From Helicobacteraceae bacterium (lineage in GTDB: Bacteria > Campylobacterota > Campylobacteria > Campylobacterales > Sulfurimonadaceae), in NCBI GenBank assembly GCA_027023805.1, contig JALVUF010000034.1, positions 1 through 64,000 on the forward strand: a DNA stretch of 64,000 nucleotides, given 5' to 3'. Below, one piece after another: positions 37,974-46,745 of the stretch. The notes under the pieces were generated by a model that saw only the letters and a program-made list of their open reading frames with translations, was not told where the DNA came from and searched no databases. The translations under genes and the position numbers were made by a program. Each line of letters begins with the position of its first letter. Within the stretch, counting starts at the first letter, position 1.

Positions 37974-38732
37974 TCAATCCTGTTTTTTTGTTAAATTCTG
38001 ATCTAGTGTTTGTACACTGCGTCTGCCTACGACATTGATAGTATCAGGCAGCATAAAGCCATACCAGCTTCCTTTGCCGTTACCAACAAACATTTCACGG
38101 TACCAAGGAATATGACCCGGCAATACATCATTTTGTTTTAGCCATCTAGCAGGATTGATTGAGTTATAATACTGCGCACTGAGTGGTTTATTTATACGTT
38201 TATAAAGCAATGCGGTATCTTTATCAAACATACTCTTGGCTATATCCATGCGTGTAAGCATAGTATCTACTAAAGGATAATACTGCGACTCAGGATATCT
38301 TAGTTCAAAAATCTTAGCTATCTGTATGGCCTGATTTAATTTAGCTTGATCTCGTCTTGGTCTTGGGAGTGATAAAAATGCTTCTTTAACTTTTAGATAT
38401 TCGCAATACAGTTTTTCATTTGGATTGGCATATCTTCTTATATACTCATTAAAAAAATGTGTACTTAGAAGGTATTGTTGATTTTGCAAATGTGCAATTG
38501 CCAACATAAGAGTAGCTTCTCTTAAAAGCGGCGAGTCAATGTGCTCTCCCTCAAGAGAACTATAATCACTGTCTGCTTTATCAGGATTTGCATTTGAAAT
38601 ATTTAGTACTATATGTTGATACCAATATAATGCAGGTTTATTATAAACCTGCGCCTGTTTACTGCTGCAACCTGATATCAAAAATGACAATACGGATAAA
38701 AATAATAAATTTTTGAAAACTATCAACGTCAT
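37974..38732 (-). CDS. bamD: Outer-membrane assembly lipoprotein BamD
   Basis: This 252-residue protein has a lipoprotein signal peptide with lipobox LISGC (Cys about residue 22). Helical TPR-like repeats follow (LREATLMLAIAHLQNQQYLLSTHFFNEYIRRY; ELRYPESQYYPLV). The repeat spacing and the ILKRYP-like motif fit BamD/ComL, an essential partner of BamA for inserting outer-membrane beta-barrels. The linkage bamD-lon is seen in this phylum. Confidence 0.85.
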   Translation of the reverse strand: MTLIVFKNLLFLSVLSFLISGCSSKQAQVYNKPALYWYQHIVLNISNANPDKADSDYSSLEGEHIDSPLLREATLMLAIAHLQNQQYLLSTHFFNEYIRRYANPNEKLYCEYLKVKEAFLSLPRPRRDQAKLNQAIQIAKIFELRYPESQYYPLVDTMLTRMDIAKSMFDKDTALLYKRINKPLSAQYYNSINPARWLKQNDVLPGHIPWYREMFVGNGKGSWYGFMLPDTINVVGRRSVQTLDQNLTKKQD

Positions 38733-38789
38733 CCCTTAATAAAATCAATACGGTATTTTACCCAAAATAGTTGTAATACTCTTTAAATA

Positions 38790-38798
38790 TGATACAAT
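38790..38798 (+). promoter_or_regulatory. Extended -10 promoter of fliW-proC
   Basis: TGATACAAT lies about 30 nt before fliW, with TTGTAA 16 nt upstream of it as a possible -35. Another TGATACAAT occurs before nusA. It does not look like a sigma28 or sigma54 site, so fliW here appears to be transcribed by the housekeeping sigma factor. Confidence 0.5.
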
Positions 38799-38827
38799 AA
38801 TAAAAACATAATCATAAGGTTTAGCCG

Positions 38828-39217
38828 ATGACATTTAATTTGAAAATTCCTTTCTTAGGATTTGAGGATATCAAAACCATGGAATTACAAAAGATAGATG
38901 ATGTATTTGCAAGACTTACAACAAGCCAACGAAATGATGCAACATTTACACTTATCAACCCTTTTATATTGCGCGATTATCAATTTGAAATACCCACACA
39001 GATAGAACATTTGTTGCAACTAGATGATGCGCAGGAACTGCTAATATACAATACCGTCGTATTAAACAGCAAGATTGAACAATCAACGATTAATTTTGCC
39101 GCACCGATAATTTTTAATGTTACAAACAAGACTATGGCTCAGGTGATTTTATCAAACAGCGACATATATGGCATAGATGAAAAATTATCTTCGTTTTTGC
39201 CAAAAGAGCAGCCATGA
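38828..39217 (+). CDS. fliW: Flagellar assembly factor FliW
   Basis: This 129-residue protein matches FliW: KIPFLGFEDIKTMELQKID near the N-terminus, FTLINPFILRDYQFEIP, and NTVVLNSKIEQSTINFAAPIIFN. FliW binds flagellin and antagonises CsrA, coupling flagellin export to translation. It is the only flagellar gene in the window. Its stop overlaps the proC start as ATGA. Confidence 0.9.
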   Translation: MTFNLKIPFLGFEDIKTMELQKIDDVFARLTTSQRNDATFTLINPFILRDYQFEIPTQIEHLLQLDDAQELLIYNTVVLNSKIEQSTINFAAPIIFNVTNKTMAQVILSNSDIYGIDEKLSSFLPKEQP

Positions 39218-39969
39218 AGCACCGCATAACTATTCTTGGAAATGGAAATATGGCCTTTGCCATAGCTACCGGATTATCCTTAGTGTATGATTTAGAAATT
39301 GTTGGGCGCAATATTGATAAATTGGATAGTTTTGAAAAAAAGCTAGGCATCAAAATCAAAAAAACACTATATGATGATTTTAATGGGTGTGATAAAGATA
39401 TTGTTTTATGTGTAAAGCCGGCAAATCTAAAAGATATACAATATTTTTTTTCAGCTAAAATAAATACACTTTATTCCGTTTTAGCAGGCACGAAAATTGA
39501 GCAGCTTAAACAATATATTGATGCAAAACACTACATAAGAACCATGCCAAACCTTGCTGCAAATGTACAAAAATCTATGACGACATTAACAGGAGACCTT
39601 ATATGTAAAGATAATGCGATAAATATATTTAGTGCTATAGGCTATACACTATGGGTAGATTCTGAAAAAGAGCTTGATATCGCTACAGCATTAGCCGGAA
39701 GCGGACCCGCATTTTTGGCATTAATTGCCGAAGCGCTCACAGATGGTGCAGTCAAGCAGGGGTTAAAACGTACAGACGCTATGACTTTAATGCGTGGCCT
39801 GTTTTTAGGATTTGGCTCTATTATTCAAGATATACATCCTGCTTTATTAAAAGATGCGGTTATGAGCCCCGGAGGAACAACGGCCGCAGGATATGCGCAA
39901 CTGGAAAAAAACGGCGCAAGAGATGCATTTATCTCAGCTGTGCAAGCGGCTTATAAAAAAACACAATAA
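39214..39969 (+). CDS. proC: Pyrroline-5-carboxylate reductase
   Basis: This 251-residue NAD(P)H-dependent enzyme makes L-proline from P5C. The N-terminal Rossmann motif is ILGNGNMAFAIATGL, the core contains RTMPNLAANV, and the C-terminal family signature is MSPGGTTAAGYAQLE. It is slightly shorter than the usual 265-275 residues. It is translationally coupled to fliW and converges on pckA. Confidence 0.95.
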   Translation: MKHRITILGNGNMAFAIATGLSLVYDLEIVGRNIDKLDSFEKKLGIKIKKTLYDDFNGCDKDIVLCVKPANLKDIQYFFSAKINTLYSVLAGTKIEQLKQYIDAKHYIRTMPNLAANVQKSMTTLTGDLICKDNAINIFSAIGYTLWVDSEKELDIATALAGSGPAFLALIAEALTDGAVKQGLKRTDAMTLMRGLFLGFGSIIQDIHPALLKDAVMSPGGTTAAGYAQLEKNGARDAFISAVQAAYKKTQ

Positions 39970-39996
39970 AATAACTCTTTTTCACTAACGCAGCCA

Positions 39997-41577
39997 TTAT
40001 AGCTGTGGTCCTGCCTGTGAGTAATCAATTTTAGCGTCTTTTGTTTGATACTTTTTAAAGTTTTCTATAAACATAGCCGCAAGCTTATCCCTTGAACTGT
40101 CAAATTCCTCTTTATCTGCCCATGCATTTCGAGGGTTTAAAATATCCGCTCTTATATCGCCTAAGCTCGTAGGTACACTTAAATTAAATGTTTTTGTAGT
40201 ATCAAACTCGCAATCATTGATACTGCCGTCTAATATAGCGTTAATACAAGCCCGCGTATCTTTGATGCTCATACGTTTGCCCACACCATATTTACCGCCG
40301 CTCCAACCAGTGTTTACAAGATATACATTTACTCCATATTTATCAATTTTCTTACCTAAAAGTTCTGCATACACGGTTGGGTGAAGCGGTAAAAATGCCT
40401 CACCAAAACATGCACTAAAAGTAGCAACAGGCTTGATAATTCCACGCTCTGTTCCCGCAACTTTAGCGGTGTATCCGCTTAAAAAGTAATACATCGCCTG
40501 TTCTTTACTTAGTTTACTAACAGGAGGCAGCACACCAAAAGCATCAGCTGTTAAAAAAATAATATTTTTTGGATGATCACCCTGAAGTGTCGGCTCATGA
40601 TTTAAAATATGCTCTATAGGGTATGATACGCGTGTATTTTCCGTTTTACTATTATCGGTATAATCGACTACTCCATCGCTATTTACCACAACATTCTCGA
40701 GTAAGGCCCGCTTAGTTATGGCATTAAAAATTTCAGGTTCGCTCTTTGGATCTAAATCTATAACCTTAGCATAACATCCACCCTCGAAATTAAAAACACC
40801 GTAATCATCCCATCCATGCTCATCATCTCCGATTAGACGTCTGTTTGGGTCTGTTGAGAGCGTTGTTTTACCTGTTCCGCTTAATCCAAAAAACAGTGCG
40901 GTATCGTTATCCTTACCGATATTTGCAGAGCAGTGCATAGAGAGCTTGCCTTCTAGCGGAAGCCAATAGTTCATCATAGAAAAGATACCTTTTTTAAGCT
41001 CGCCGCCATACCAGGTGCCACCCATTATAGCTAGATTTTCTTCGATATTAAAAAGCACAAAAACCTCAGAGTTTAAACCATGTTCTTTATATCTGCTGTT
41101 TGTAGCTTTTGATGCGCTTAAAAATGTAAAGTCAGGCGTAAAGTCATCTAACTCATCTTTGGTTGGACGGATAAACATATTTGTTACAAAATGCGCCTGC
41201 CACGCTATCTCTGTAACAAATCTGATAGAACGCTTACTTTCTTTACTGGCACCTACATAAACATCTGTTACATATATATCTTTATCTGATAATTGAGCCT
41301 TAGATAACTGTGCAAGCTCATCAAATGTCTGTTTATCTATTTTTTGGTTTATATCACCCCATGCAATATATTGATTAGACGGAGCCTGATCAACAAAATA
41401 CTTATCTTTTGGACTTCTGCCGGTAAAAATCCCGGTGTCAACTGTTGTTGCTCCACTGCTTGTCATTTGACACTCGTTTTTACATAACTCATCCTCAATC
41501 AATCTATCATATTGCAAATTATGATGAATTGTTTTCATATTTTTTAGTCCAAGTTGCTCAAGTTCCTGTCTATGCAT
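39997..41577 (-). CDS. pckA: Phosphoenolpyruvate carboxykinase (ATP)
   Basis: This gluconeogenic enzyme converts oxaloacetate and ATP to PEP and CO2. The kinase-1a P-loop is [13 protein letters not shown], the metal site includes IGDDEHGWD, and the substrate-binding region is [16 protein letters not shown]. The ORF track starts at a GTG, but the internal ATG at 41577 ([13 protein letters not shown]) matches the family start and gives 526 residues. It is monocistronic. Confidence 0.97.
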   Translation of the reverse strand: MHRQELEQLGLKNMKTIHHNLQYDRLIEDELCKNECQMTSSGATTVDTGIFTGRSPKDKYFVDQAPSNQYIAWGDINQKIDKQTFDELAQLSKAQLSDKDIYVTDVYVGASKESKRSIRFVTEIAWQAHFVTNMFIRPTKDELDDFTPDFTFLSASKATNSRYKEHGLNSEVFVLFNIEENLAIMGGTWYGGELKKGIFSMMNYWLPLEGKLSMHCSANIGKDNDTALFFGLSGTGKTTLSTDPNRRLIGDDEHGWDDYGVFNFEGGCYAKVIDLDPKSEPEIFNAITKRALLENVVVNSDGVVDYTDNSKTENTRVSYPIEHILNHEPTLQGDHPKNIIFLTADAFGVLPPVSKLSKEQAMYYFLSGYTAKVAGTERGIIKPVATFSACFGEAFLPLHPTVYAELLGKKIDKYGVNVYLVNTGWSGGKYGVGKRMSIKDTRACINAILDGSINDCEFDTTKTFNLSVPTSLGDIRADILNPRNAWADKEEFDSSRDKLAAMFIENFKKYQTKDAKIDYSQAGPQL

Positions 41578-41788
41578 TGTTATATAACCTTTTTTTAAAA
41601 TCACTTTCTTTGTTTTGCATAATTATACACCCACCTAACCTAAATTAAAAGTAAAATAACTAACTATTTTGATTCTTTGATTCTTTTTAATATAATCGCC
41701 GCATACTGCGCCACTGCTAAAAGCCCGCTGAAAATTATAACCACCCAGCCTTCCCGTCACATCCAATACTCCTGCAATAAAATAAAAC

Positions 41789-42394
41789 TTATCTAATACC
41801 AAGCCGTAATGCCAGAAGAGCACTGATGGTGATAGTATAAACAATAAACTCAAAAGAGATGGTTTTATGGGCAAATAAAAAATGGATAATAATAAAAATC
41901 ATAGCTATATAAAACAGCTTATGCCAAGATGCAAATCGTTTATATAAAAAGTCTATAGATGTAACGGCCATAATTGAAAATATCGCAAAAGCTATCATTC
42001 CAAACAGAATAAAAATATGCTCTTTAGCTGCTGCGTAAACCTCATCAAGATGGAAATTATGTTTTATTGCGATAAAAATCATTACATGTAAGGTGGCATA
42101 AAAAAATCCAAACAAACCTATCATGCGCCTATATTTTAAAAGATTTATTTTAAGATATGCATATAACGGCTGCAATGCCAGCACTGCGATAAACATATTT
42201 AAAGCAGTTTTTGCCGTTGTATCTTGTAAAAATGTCACGGGGCGGCTTAATGACTCCCCCAGATACACTCCAAAATACTTATGCACAAAATCTACAACAA
42301 CGTACTGCCAATGCCATCCAAACTCAAATGAATAACGAAACGACATATAGACAATCGGTATTAGCGCCAAAATCCAGATAATTACTTTCATCAT
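41789..42394 (-). CDS. msrQ: Haem-binding membrane protein, MsrQ (YedZ) family
   Basis: This 201-residue protein has about six transmembrane helices in the ferric-reductase-like fold. Candidate haem ligands are His in TLHVMIF, in SWHKLFYIAM and in IIIHFLFAHK. MsrQ passes electrons from quinones to the periplasmic molybdoenzyme MsrP, which repairs methionine sulfoxide. The usual msrP neighbour is absent: upstream is the divergent rimO and downstream is pckA. The family call is good; the partner is not visible. Confidence 0.8.
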   Translation of the reverse strand: MMKVIIWILALIPIVYMSFRYSFEFGWHWQYVVVDFVHKYFGVYLGESLSRPVTFLQDTTAKTALNMFIAVLALQPLYAYLKINLLKYRRMIGLFGFFYATLHVMIFIAIKHNFHLDEVYAAAKEHIFILFGMIAFAIFSIMAVTSIDFLYKRFASWHKLFYIAMIFIIIHFLFAHKTISFEFIVYTITISALLALRLGIR

Positions 42395-42406
42395 AAAATT
42401 ATAGGC

Positions 42407-42412
42407 TATAAT
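42407..42412 (+). promoter_or_regulatory. -10 box of rimO
   Basis: TATAAT in GGCTATAATTGC lies about 27 nt before the rimO ATG, with AAAAGG placed as ribosome binding site. The 45-bp gap to msrQ must hold both divergent promoters. Confidence 0.55.
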
Positions 42413-42439
42413 TGCATAAGTATTTATAAAAGGTTACGT

Positions 42440-43756
42440 ATGAGCAAAAAACTACATATCGTATCTTTGGGGTGTACTAAAAATCTAGTAGATACCGAAG
42501 TTATGATGGGACGGCTTAAAAACTATGAGCTGACACAGACAAAAGAGGACGCTGATGTCATTATAGTAAACACATGTGGATTTATCGATGCCGCAAAAGA
42601 GGAATCAATCAATACCGTTTTAGATCTTCACAGCAGTAGAAAAGAGGATTCGCTACTTGTCATGGCGGGCTGTTTAAGCGAACGGTACAAAGAGGATTTG
42701 ATGTCTGATATGCCCGAGGTTGATCTTTTTACAGGAGTTGGAGACTATGAAAAAATTGATACGCTTTTAGCTGAAAAAAAATCGCATTTTAGCCGACAGG
42801 TTTATCTAATAGATACAGAAGAAAGAGTAGTTACGGGATCTAGCTATCATGCTTATATAAAACTCTCAGAGGGGTGCAACCAGCAATGCAGTTTTTGTGC
42901 AATACCCTCTTTTAAAGGTAAATTACACTCAAGAACACTAAAATCCATTACAAAAGAGGTTCAAAATCTAGTACAGCGAGGATATTATGACTTTAGTTTT
43001 ATATCACAAGACAGCAGTTCATATCTAAGAGATCAGGGCGCAAATGACGGCCTTTGTTTGCTGATAGAGAGCATAGAGCAGATACAAGGCGTTAAAAGTG
43101 CTAGAATTCTTTATCTCTACCCTTCAACTACATCCATCAAGCTAATTGAAGATATCGGCAAATCAAAAATATTTCATAACTATTTTGACGTGCCTATACA
43201 ACACATCAACAACGATATATTAAAAAGCATGAAAAGAGGTTTTACAAAGAAAAGAACTCTTGAGCTCTTAAACGCTATGAAAGCACTGCCAAATTCATTT
43301 TTACGTACCAGTTTTATAGTCGGATATCCGGGTGAGACGCAGGAGATGTTTGATGAGTTGTGTGATTTTGCAAGCACTTATGGTTTTGATAGAATGAATA
43401 TATTTGGCTATTCAGACGAAGAAACAACGCCAGCCTTTAAGATGAGCGGCAAAATAGATGCCAAGACGATAAACCAAAGAGCAGAGATTATGGGTGAGAT
43501 AGCAGCTGCTTGTGAGATAAAAAGTCTTAAGCGACAAGTTGGAAAATACACCGATATCGTAATTGACGGACCAAGTGATGAAAGCGATTTTATATTAAGT
43601 GCCAGAGAATTATGCTGGGCGCCGGATATCGACGGTGAAGTATATATAAACGACAGGACTCTTGATGAAGAGCTGGAGCTTAACAAAATATATAAAGGCA
43701 CTATAACTGCACTAGCCGGCACAAAGCTCTTATGCACTATTGATAATCTAAAATAA
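42440..43756 (+). CDS. rimO: Ribosomal protein S12 methylthiotransferase RimO
   Basis: This 438-residue radical-SAM enzyme adds a methylthio group to the conserved Asp of ribosomal protein S12. The N-terminal UPF0004 domain starts SLGCTKNLVDTE, the radical-SAM cluster motif is CNQQCSFCAIP, and a C-terminal TRAM domain follows. Its substrate rpsL, with an intact DLPG motif, is in the same window. It is followed after 1 nt by tilS. Confidence 0.96.
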   Translation: MSKKLHIVSLGCTKNLVDTEVMMGRLKNYELTQTKEDADVIIVNTCGFIDAAKEESINTVLDLHSSRKEDSLLVMAGCLSERYKEDLMSDMPEVDLFTGVGDYEKIDTLLAEKKSHFSRQVYLIDTEERVVTGSSYHAYIKLSEGCNQQCSFCAIPSFKGKLHSRTLKSITKEVQNLVQRGYYDFSFISQDSSSYLRDQGANDGLCLLIESIEQIQGVKSARILYLYPSTTSIKLIEDIGKSKIFHNYFDVPIQHINNDILKSMKRGFTKKRTLELLNAMKALPNSFLRTSFIVGYPGETQEMFDELCDFASTYGFDRMNIFGYSDEETTPAFKMSGKIDAKTINQRAEIMGEIAAACEIKSLKRQVGKYTDIVIDGPSDESDFILSARELCWAPDIDGEVYINDRTLDEELELNKIYKGTITALAGTKLLCTIDNLK

Positions 43757-43757
43757 A

Positions 43758-44762
43758 ATGCTGTACCAAGATGACATAAAACACCTTAGCTGTTCTAAAA
43801 ATCTTTTAGCCTTTTCAGGAGGCTCGGATTCTACAGCTTTGTTTTTTTTACTGCACAAACATGGCATCAAATTTGATATAGCTATTGTTGATTACGGTAC
43901 AAGAGATCAAAGTAAGGCTGAAGTCGCGTATGCAAAAGATCTGGCTTTAAGCTACAGACAAAAATGTTTTGTTCACTCATCTTTAAAAATAGAAAAAAAC
44001 TTTGAAGCAAATGCAAGAAAAGTAAGATATGATTTTTTTAATTCACTGATTAAAAAACATAAATATACAACTTTAATAACAGCACACCATTTAGGAGACA
44101 GGCTTGAGTGGTTGTTGATGCAACTTTGTAAAGGAGCCGGATTGGCTGAATTAAATTCACTAAAAAGTAAAACAATAAAAAGCGATTACACTCTGCTAAG
44201 ACCTCTTTTACATGTAAGCAAAGATGAGCTTATACAATACCTAAAAGACAACCATGCAAAATATTTTGAAGATCAAAGCAACACGGATTTGGCAATTAAA
44301 AGAAATTATTTCAGACACAATTTTGCAAATCCCATGCTAAAGCAATACGTCTCAGGTATAAAAAAAAGCTTTCAATATCTAGATACTGATACAAAACTGT
44401 TGATACAAGAAGCAGATATTAAAATAACTAATGGATGCTACTATTTTAAGAAAACGAACAATTATATAAACGACATCTATCATGTAGATAAAATTTTAAA
44501 AACCGCCGGCATATTAATAGGAACCAAAACAAGAGAAGATATTCAAAAAAATCAAGAAAGTGTAATAGCTAGAGAGTATTTGGTTACAAAAACATCAAAT
44601 CATATCTTTATCACACCGTTTGTAAAAGATTGCGTTATGTCCAAAAACTTCAAAGAGAGGTGCAGGCAGATGCGCATACCGCCAAAAATCCGCCCTGTTT
44701 TATATAAATATCAGGATTTGTTCAAAATATTTGAGGAACTGTCTTTTAGTAAGCGTTTGTAA
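43758..44762 (+). CDS. tilS: tRNA(Ile)-lysidine synthase
   Basis: This 334-residue N-type ATP pyrophosphatase modifies the wobble C of tRNA-Ile(CAU) to lysidine. The PP-loop is LLAFSGGSDSTALFFLL, followed by ITAHHLGDRLEWLLM. The C-terminal KERCRQMRIPPKIRPVLY resembles the TilS C-terminal domain. It is shorter than E. coli TilS, as is common in this phylum. Its 3' end overlaps the convergent PilO-like gene by 52 nt. Confidence 0.92.
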   Translation: MLYQDDIKHLSCSKNLLAFSGGSDSTALFFLLHKHGIKFDIAIVDYGTRDQSKAEVAYAKDLALSYRQKCFVHSSLKIEKNFEANARKVRYDFFNSLIKKHKYTTLITAHHLGDRLEWLLMQLCKGAGLAELNSLKSKTIKSDYTLLRPLLHVSKDELIQYLKDNHAKYFEDQSNTDLAIKRNYFRHNFANPMLKQYVSGIKKSFQYLDTDTKLLIQEADIKITNGCYYFKKTNNYINDIYHVDKILKTAGILIGTKTREDIQKNQESVIAREYLVTKTSNHIFITPFVKDCVMSKNFKERCRQMRIPPKIRPVLYKYQDLFKIFEELSFSKRL

Positions 44763-45262
44763 ACTCTCATAGTAAAATCAAGATCAATAAGACGGCCGTC
44801 TCTTTGAAAATGGATAGGAAACTCTATCTTTATAATCCATCCTTCATGATTAATTTGTTGCAAAAATTTATAAAAATTTTCAGGACTGTGTATCTTAGAT
44901 ACAGCATTGACTCTATAAGTATCAAACACATCAAACTGTTTATCTTTCTTAAGTTTAGTCAACGTAATTTTTTGAAAATATTGCTTATTTGTTTCTATAA
45001 ACTTACCCGCATTAAAAGTATTACTAAACGCCGTTAATACTGCTGTATGTTTTTTAGAGAATTTATTATATTTTTTGTTAATATCAGTTTTTGCTAAATA
45101 TAGTTTTTCCACTCTTTTTGATAATGTATGCACAGCCAATTTTTGTTTTCTATACTGCTTGCCCGAAGGTATAATATAATCAATGCTAAAGCTTAAAAGC
45201 AAACCAAGAAATACCGCAGACATGATAAGTAGATAAAGATACTGGCGTGGGATAAATTTCAT
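44711..45262 (-). CDS. PilO-like inner-membrane protein
   Basis: This 183-residue protein has one N-terminal membrane helix (about 8-28), a coiled-coil segment with Lys-rich heptads (about 38-70), and a C-terminal alpha/beta domain (YKFLQQINHEGWIIKIEFPI). This is the bitopic layout of PilO/GspM in type IV pilus or type II secretion platforms. It is third in a minus-strand trio with overlapping starts and stops. The sequence is too divergent for a firm family name. Confidence 0.5.
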   Translation of the reverse strand: MKFIPRQYLYLLIMSAVFLGLLLSFSIDYIIPSGKQYRKQKLAVHTLSKRVEKLYLAKTDINKKYNKFSKKHTAVLTAFSNTFNAGKFIETNKQYFQKITLTKLKKDKQFDVFDTYRVNAVSKIHSPENFYKFLQQINHEGWIIKIEFPIHFQRDGRLIDLDFTMRVYKRLLKDSSSNILNKS

Positions 45263-45771
45263 AAATTATCCCCATTTATATAATTTTTACAGACAAAATT
45301 CAGTGAACCGTTTGGCAATTGATAAAAAGTTGTTGAGGTGGATGTAAAGATGGAACTAAGCGGTGCCTGAAGCATAAATCTAAACAAATTCTTATTTGGA
45401 GTGTGACCGTAAATCAATAAACTGTTTTTTGCAATGTCAACTCTTGAGAGTACAATGCGGTTGGGAACTAGATCAAAAAGATTTTTAATACTCTCCTGCA
45501 GCACTGTGTTAGCAGTGTCAATCTGCGCTGCTTTTGAGACTTCAAACTTAGCATCGAGCATTGCTTTTTTTAGATCCTGTATTGTGATCTGTAGCTGCAT
45601 TATTTTATTATTTTGTATAATTTTCTTAGTTTTAAATCCATGAACTTTAAACTGCATAATACCAAATGAAAAGATTAAAACAACAAAAGCGGTAATAAAA
45701 AAAACTCCTACAATTTTAAACTCATCAGATATTATATTTTTTGGCCTGGGTTTTATATAGCTAAATTTCAT
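45259..45771 (-). CDS. PilN-like inner-membrane protein
   Basis: This 170-residue protein has a short cytoplasmic N-terminus, a membrane helix at about 24-44 (IVGVFFITAFVVLIFSFGI), a coiled-coil stretch and a C-terminal ferredoxin-like domain (IVLSRVDIAKNSLLIYGHTP). That matches the PilN/GspL-C layout: bitopic and coiled coil, with the 'v.l..i....n.l.i.G.a' pattern. It overlaps both neighbours by 4 nt, so the three proteins probably form one complex. Confidence 0.55.
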   Translation of the reverse strand: MKFSYIKPRPKNIISDEFKIVGVFFITAFVVLIFSFGIMQFKVHGFKTKKIIQNNKIMQLQITIQDLKKAMLDAKFEVSKAAQIDTANTVLQESIKNLFDLVPNRIVLSRVDIAKNSLLIYGHTPNKNLFRFMLQAPLSSIFTSTSTTFYQLPNGSLNFVCKNYINGDNL

Positions 45772-46745
45772 AAAGATTCCTCTTTAGCTAAAGATATTAC
45801 CTCGCAACACAACTCAACGCTCCGCACATACACAGTTAAAAATAACTCATCCTCAATATACTGTTTAAAATCATTTTCTAGCTTACAAAAAGAAGCTACA
45901 TAAGCTGTCTCAACAAATTCACTTGCATATTTACTGTTTGAATAAAAATTATGCAAACTGTTTTGAATAACCAAAAAACGCTTATAATCGTTTGATGAGG
46001 TTGTTAAATCATGTTTTTCCTCTTGTGGCACGTCCTGTGTTTGAGCAAAATCTTCTAAATCATCAAACGATTCACTATCTTTAAGATCCGATAAATCATC
46101 CAGATTTAAATCATCCAAATCATCTAAATCAAAAGTTTCTTGCATCTGCATAGTTTGGGCATCGTCATCTTCAGCAATCTCGTCTAGCTCTTCATCTTCA
46201 ATCACATCTGCCATAGATATAACATCACCGTATAAAAGTTTATCCAAATGAAAGATGGATACAACGATTAAATCCTCTTGCAATAACACAAACAACATAG
46301 CTTTGTCTTGTGTTTTTTTCTCAGAAAAAATATTGGATAAAACCGTAAAGGGAGAAAATATAAAATCAATGTCAACGTCTGCATACTCTTGTTCTAACTC
46401 TCTAAGTTCATCAGTTAATGTGTATGAACTCCACGAGCCATGACACACCGTACTAACCGTGTTTGCCATACTTTTGTTATCTTCTTTGTCACACTCAAAT
46501 AAAACACCCTGTGACGTAGTATTATCGAGTAAAGAGATATAAAAAAATGGAGATTCTTTCTTAAAAGGAGTGATAAAATCAAGCAATTTTCGAGTCATCT
46601 CTTGAGTAGTAAATGTTTTGGTCTGGCTCTGTATTAATTTGTCCTTTTTATACAATTCAATACACACAACAGTACTTACACTTGAAGAGACAATACCGAC
46701 ATATACTTTAGGATATAGTTTTGAAAGCATATTTTTAAGTATCAT
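45768..46745 (-). CDS. PilM/GspL-like protein with acidic insertion
   Basis: This 325-residue protein lacks membrane helices. Its segments VYVGIVSSSVSTVVCIELY and AMLFVLLQEDLIVVSIFHLD resemble the actin-like fold of PilM/GspL, but no canonical ATP motif is evident. Between about residues 185 and 245 is a strongly acidic insertion with Asp-Leu repeats (FDLDDLDDLNLDDLSDLKD), encoded by near-repeats of ATCATCNAAATC. The remaining sequence is ordinary. It lies just after the recombinase gene (4-nt overlap) and before the PilN-like gene. Confidence 0.5.
   Translation of the reverse strand: MILKNMLSKLYPKVYVGIVSSSVSTVVCIELYKKDKLIQSQTKTFTTQEMTRKLLDFITPFKKESPFFYISLLDNTTSQGVLFECDKEDNKSMANTVSTVCHGSWSSYTLTDELRELEQEYADVDIDFIFSPFTVLSNIFSEKKTQDKAMLFVLLQEDLIVVSIFHLDKLLYGDVISMADVIEDEELDEIAEDDDAQTMQMQETFDLDDLDDLNLDDLSDLKDSESFDDLEDFAQTQDVPQEEKHDLTTSSNDYKRFLVIQNSLHNFYSNSKYASEFVETAYVASFCKLENDFKQYIEDELFLTVYVRSVELCCEVISLAKEESL

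Noticed and set aside
41635-41874. 79-aa minus-strand ORF downstream of msrQ
   Set aside because: It overlaps msrQ in another frame and has a shadow-like composition with no motif. msrQ itself has intact haem ligands.
46081-46145. Near-repeats of ATCATCNAAATC considered as a small repeat array or CRISPR
   Set aside because: The repeats are in frame in the PilM-like gene, have no regular spacers, and simply encode Asp/Leu runs.
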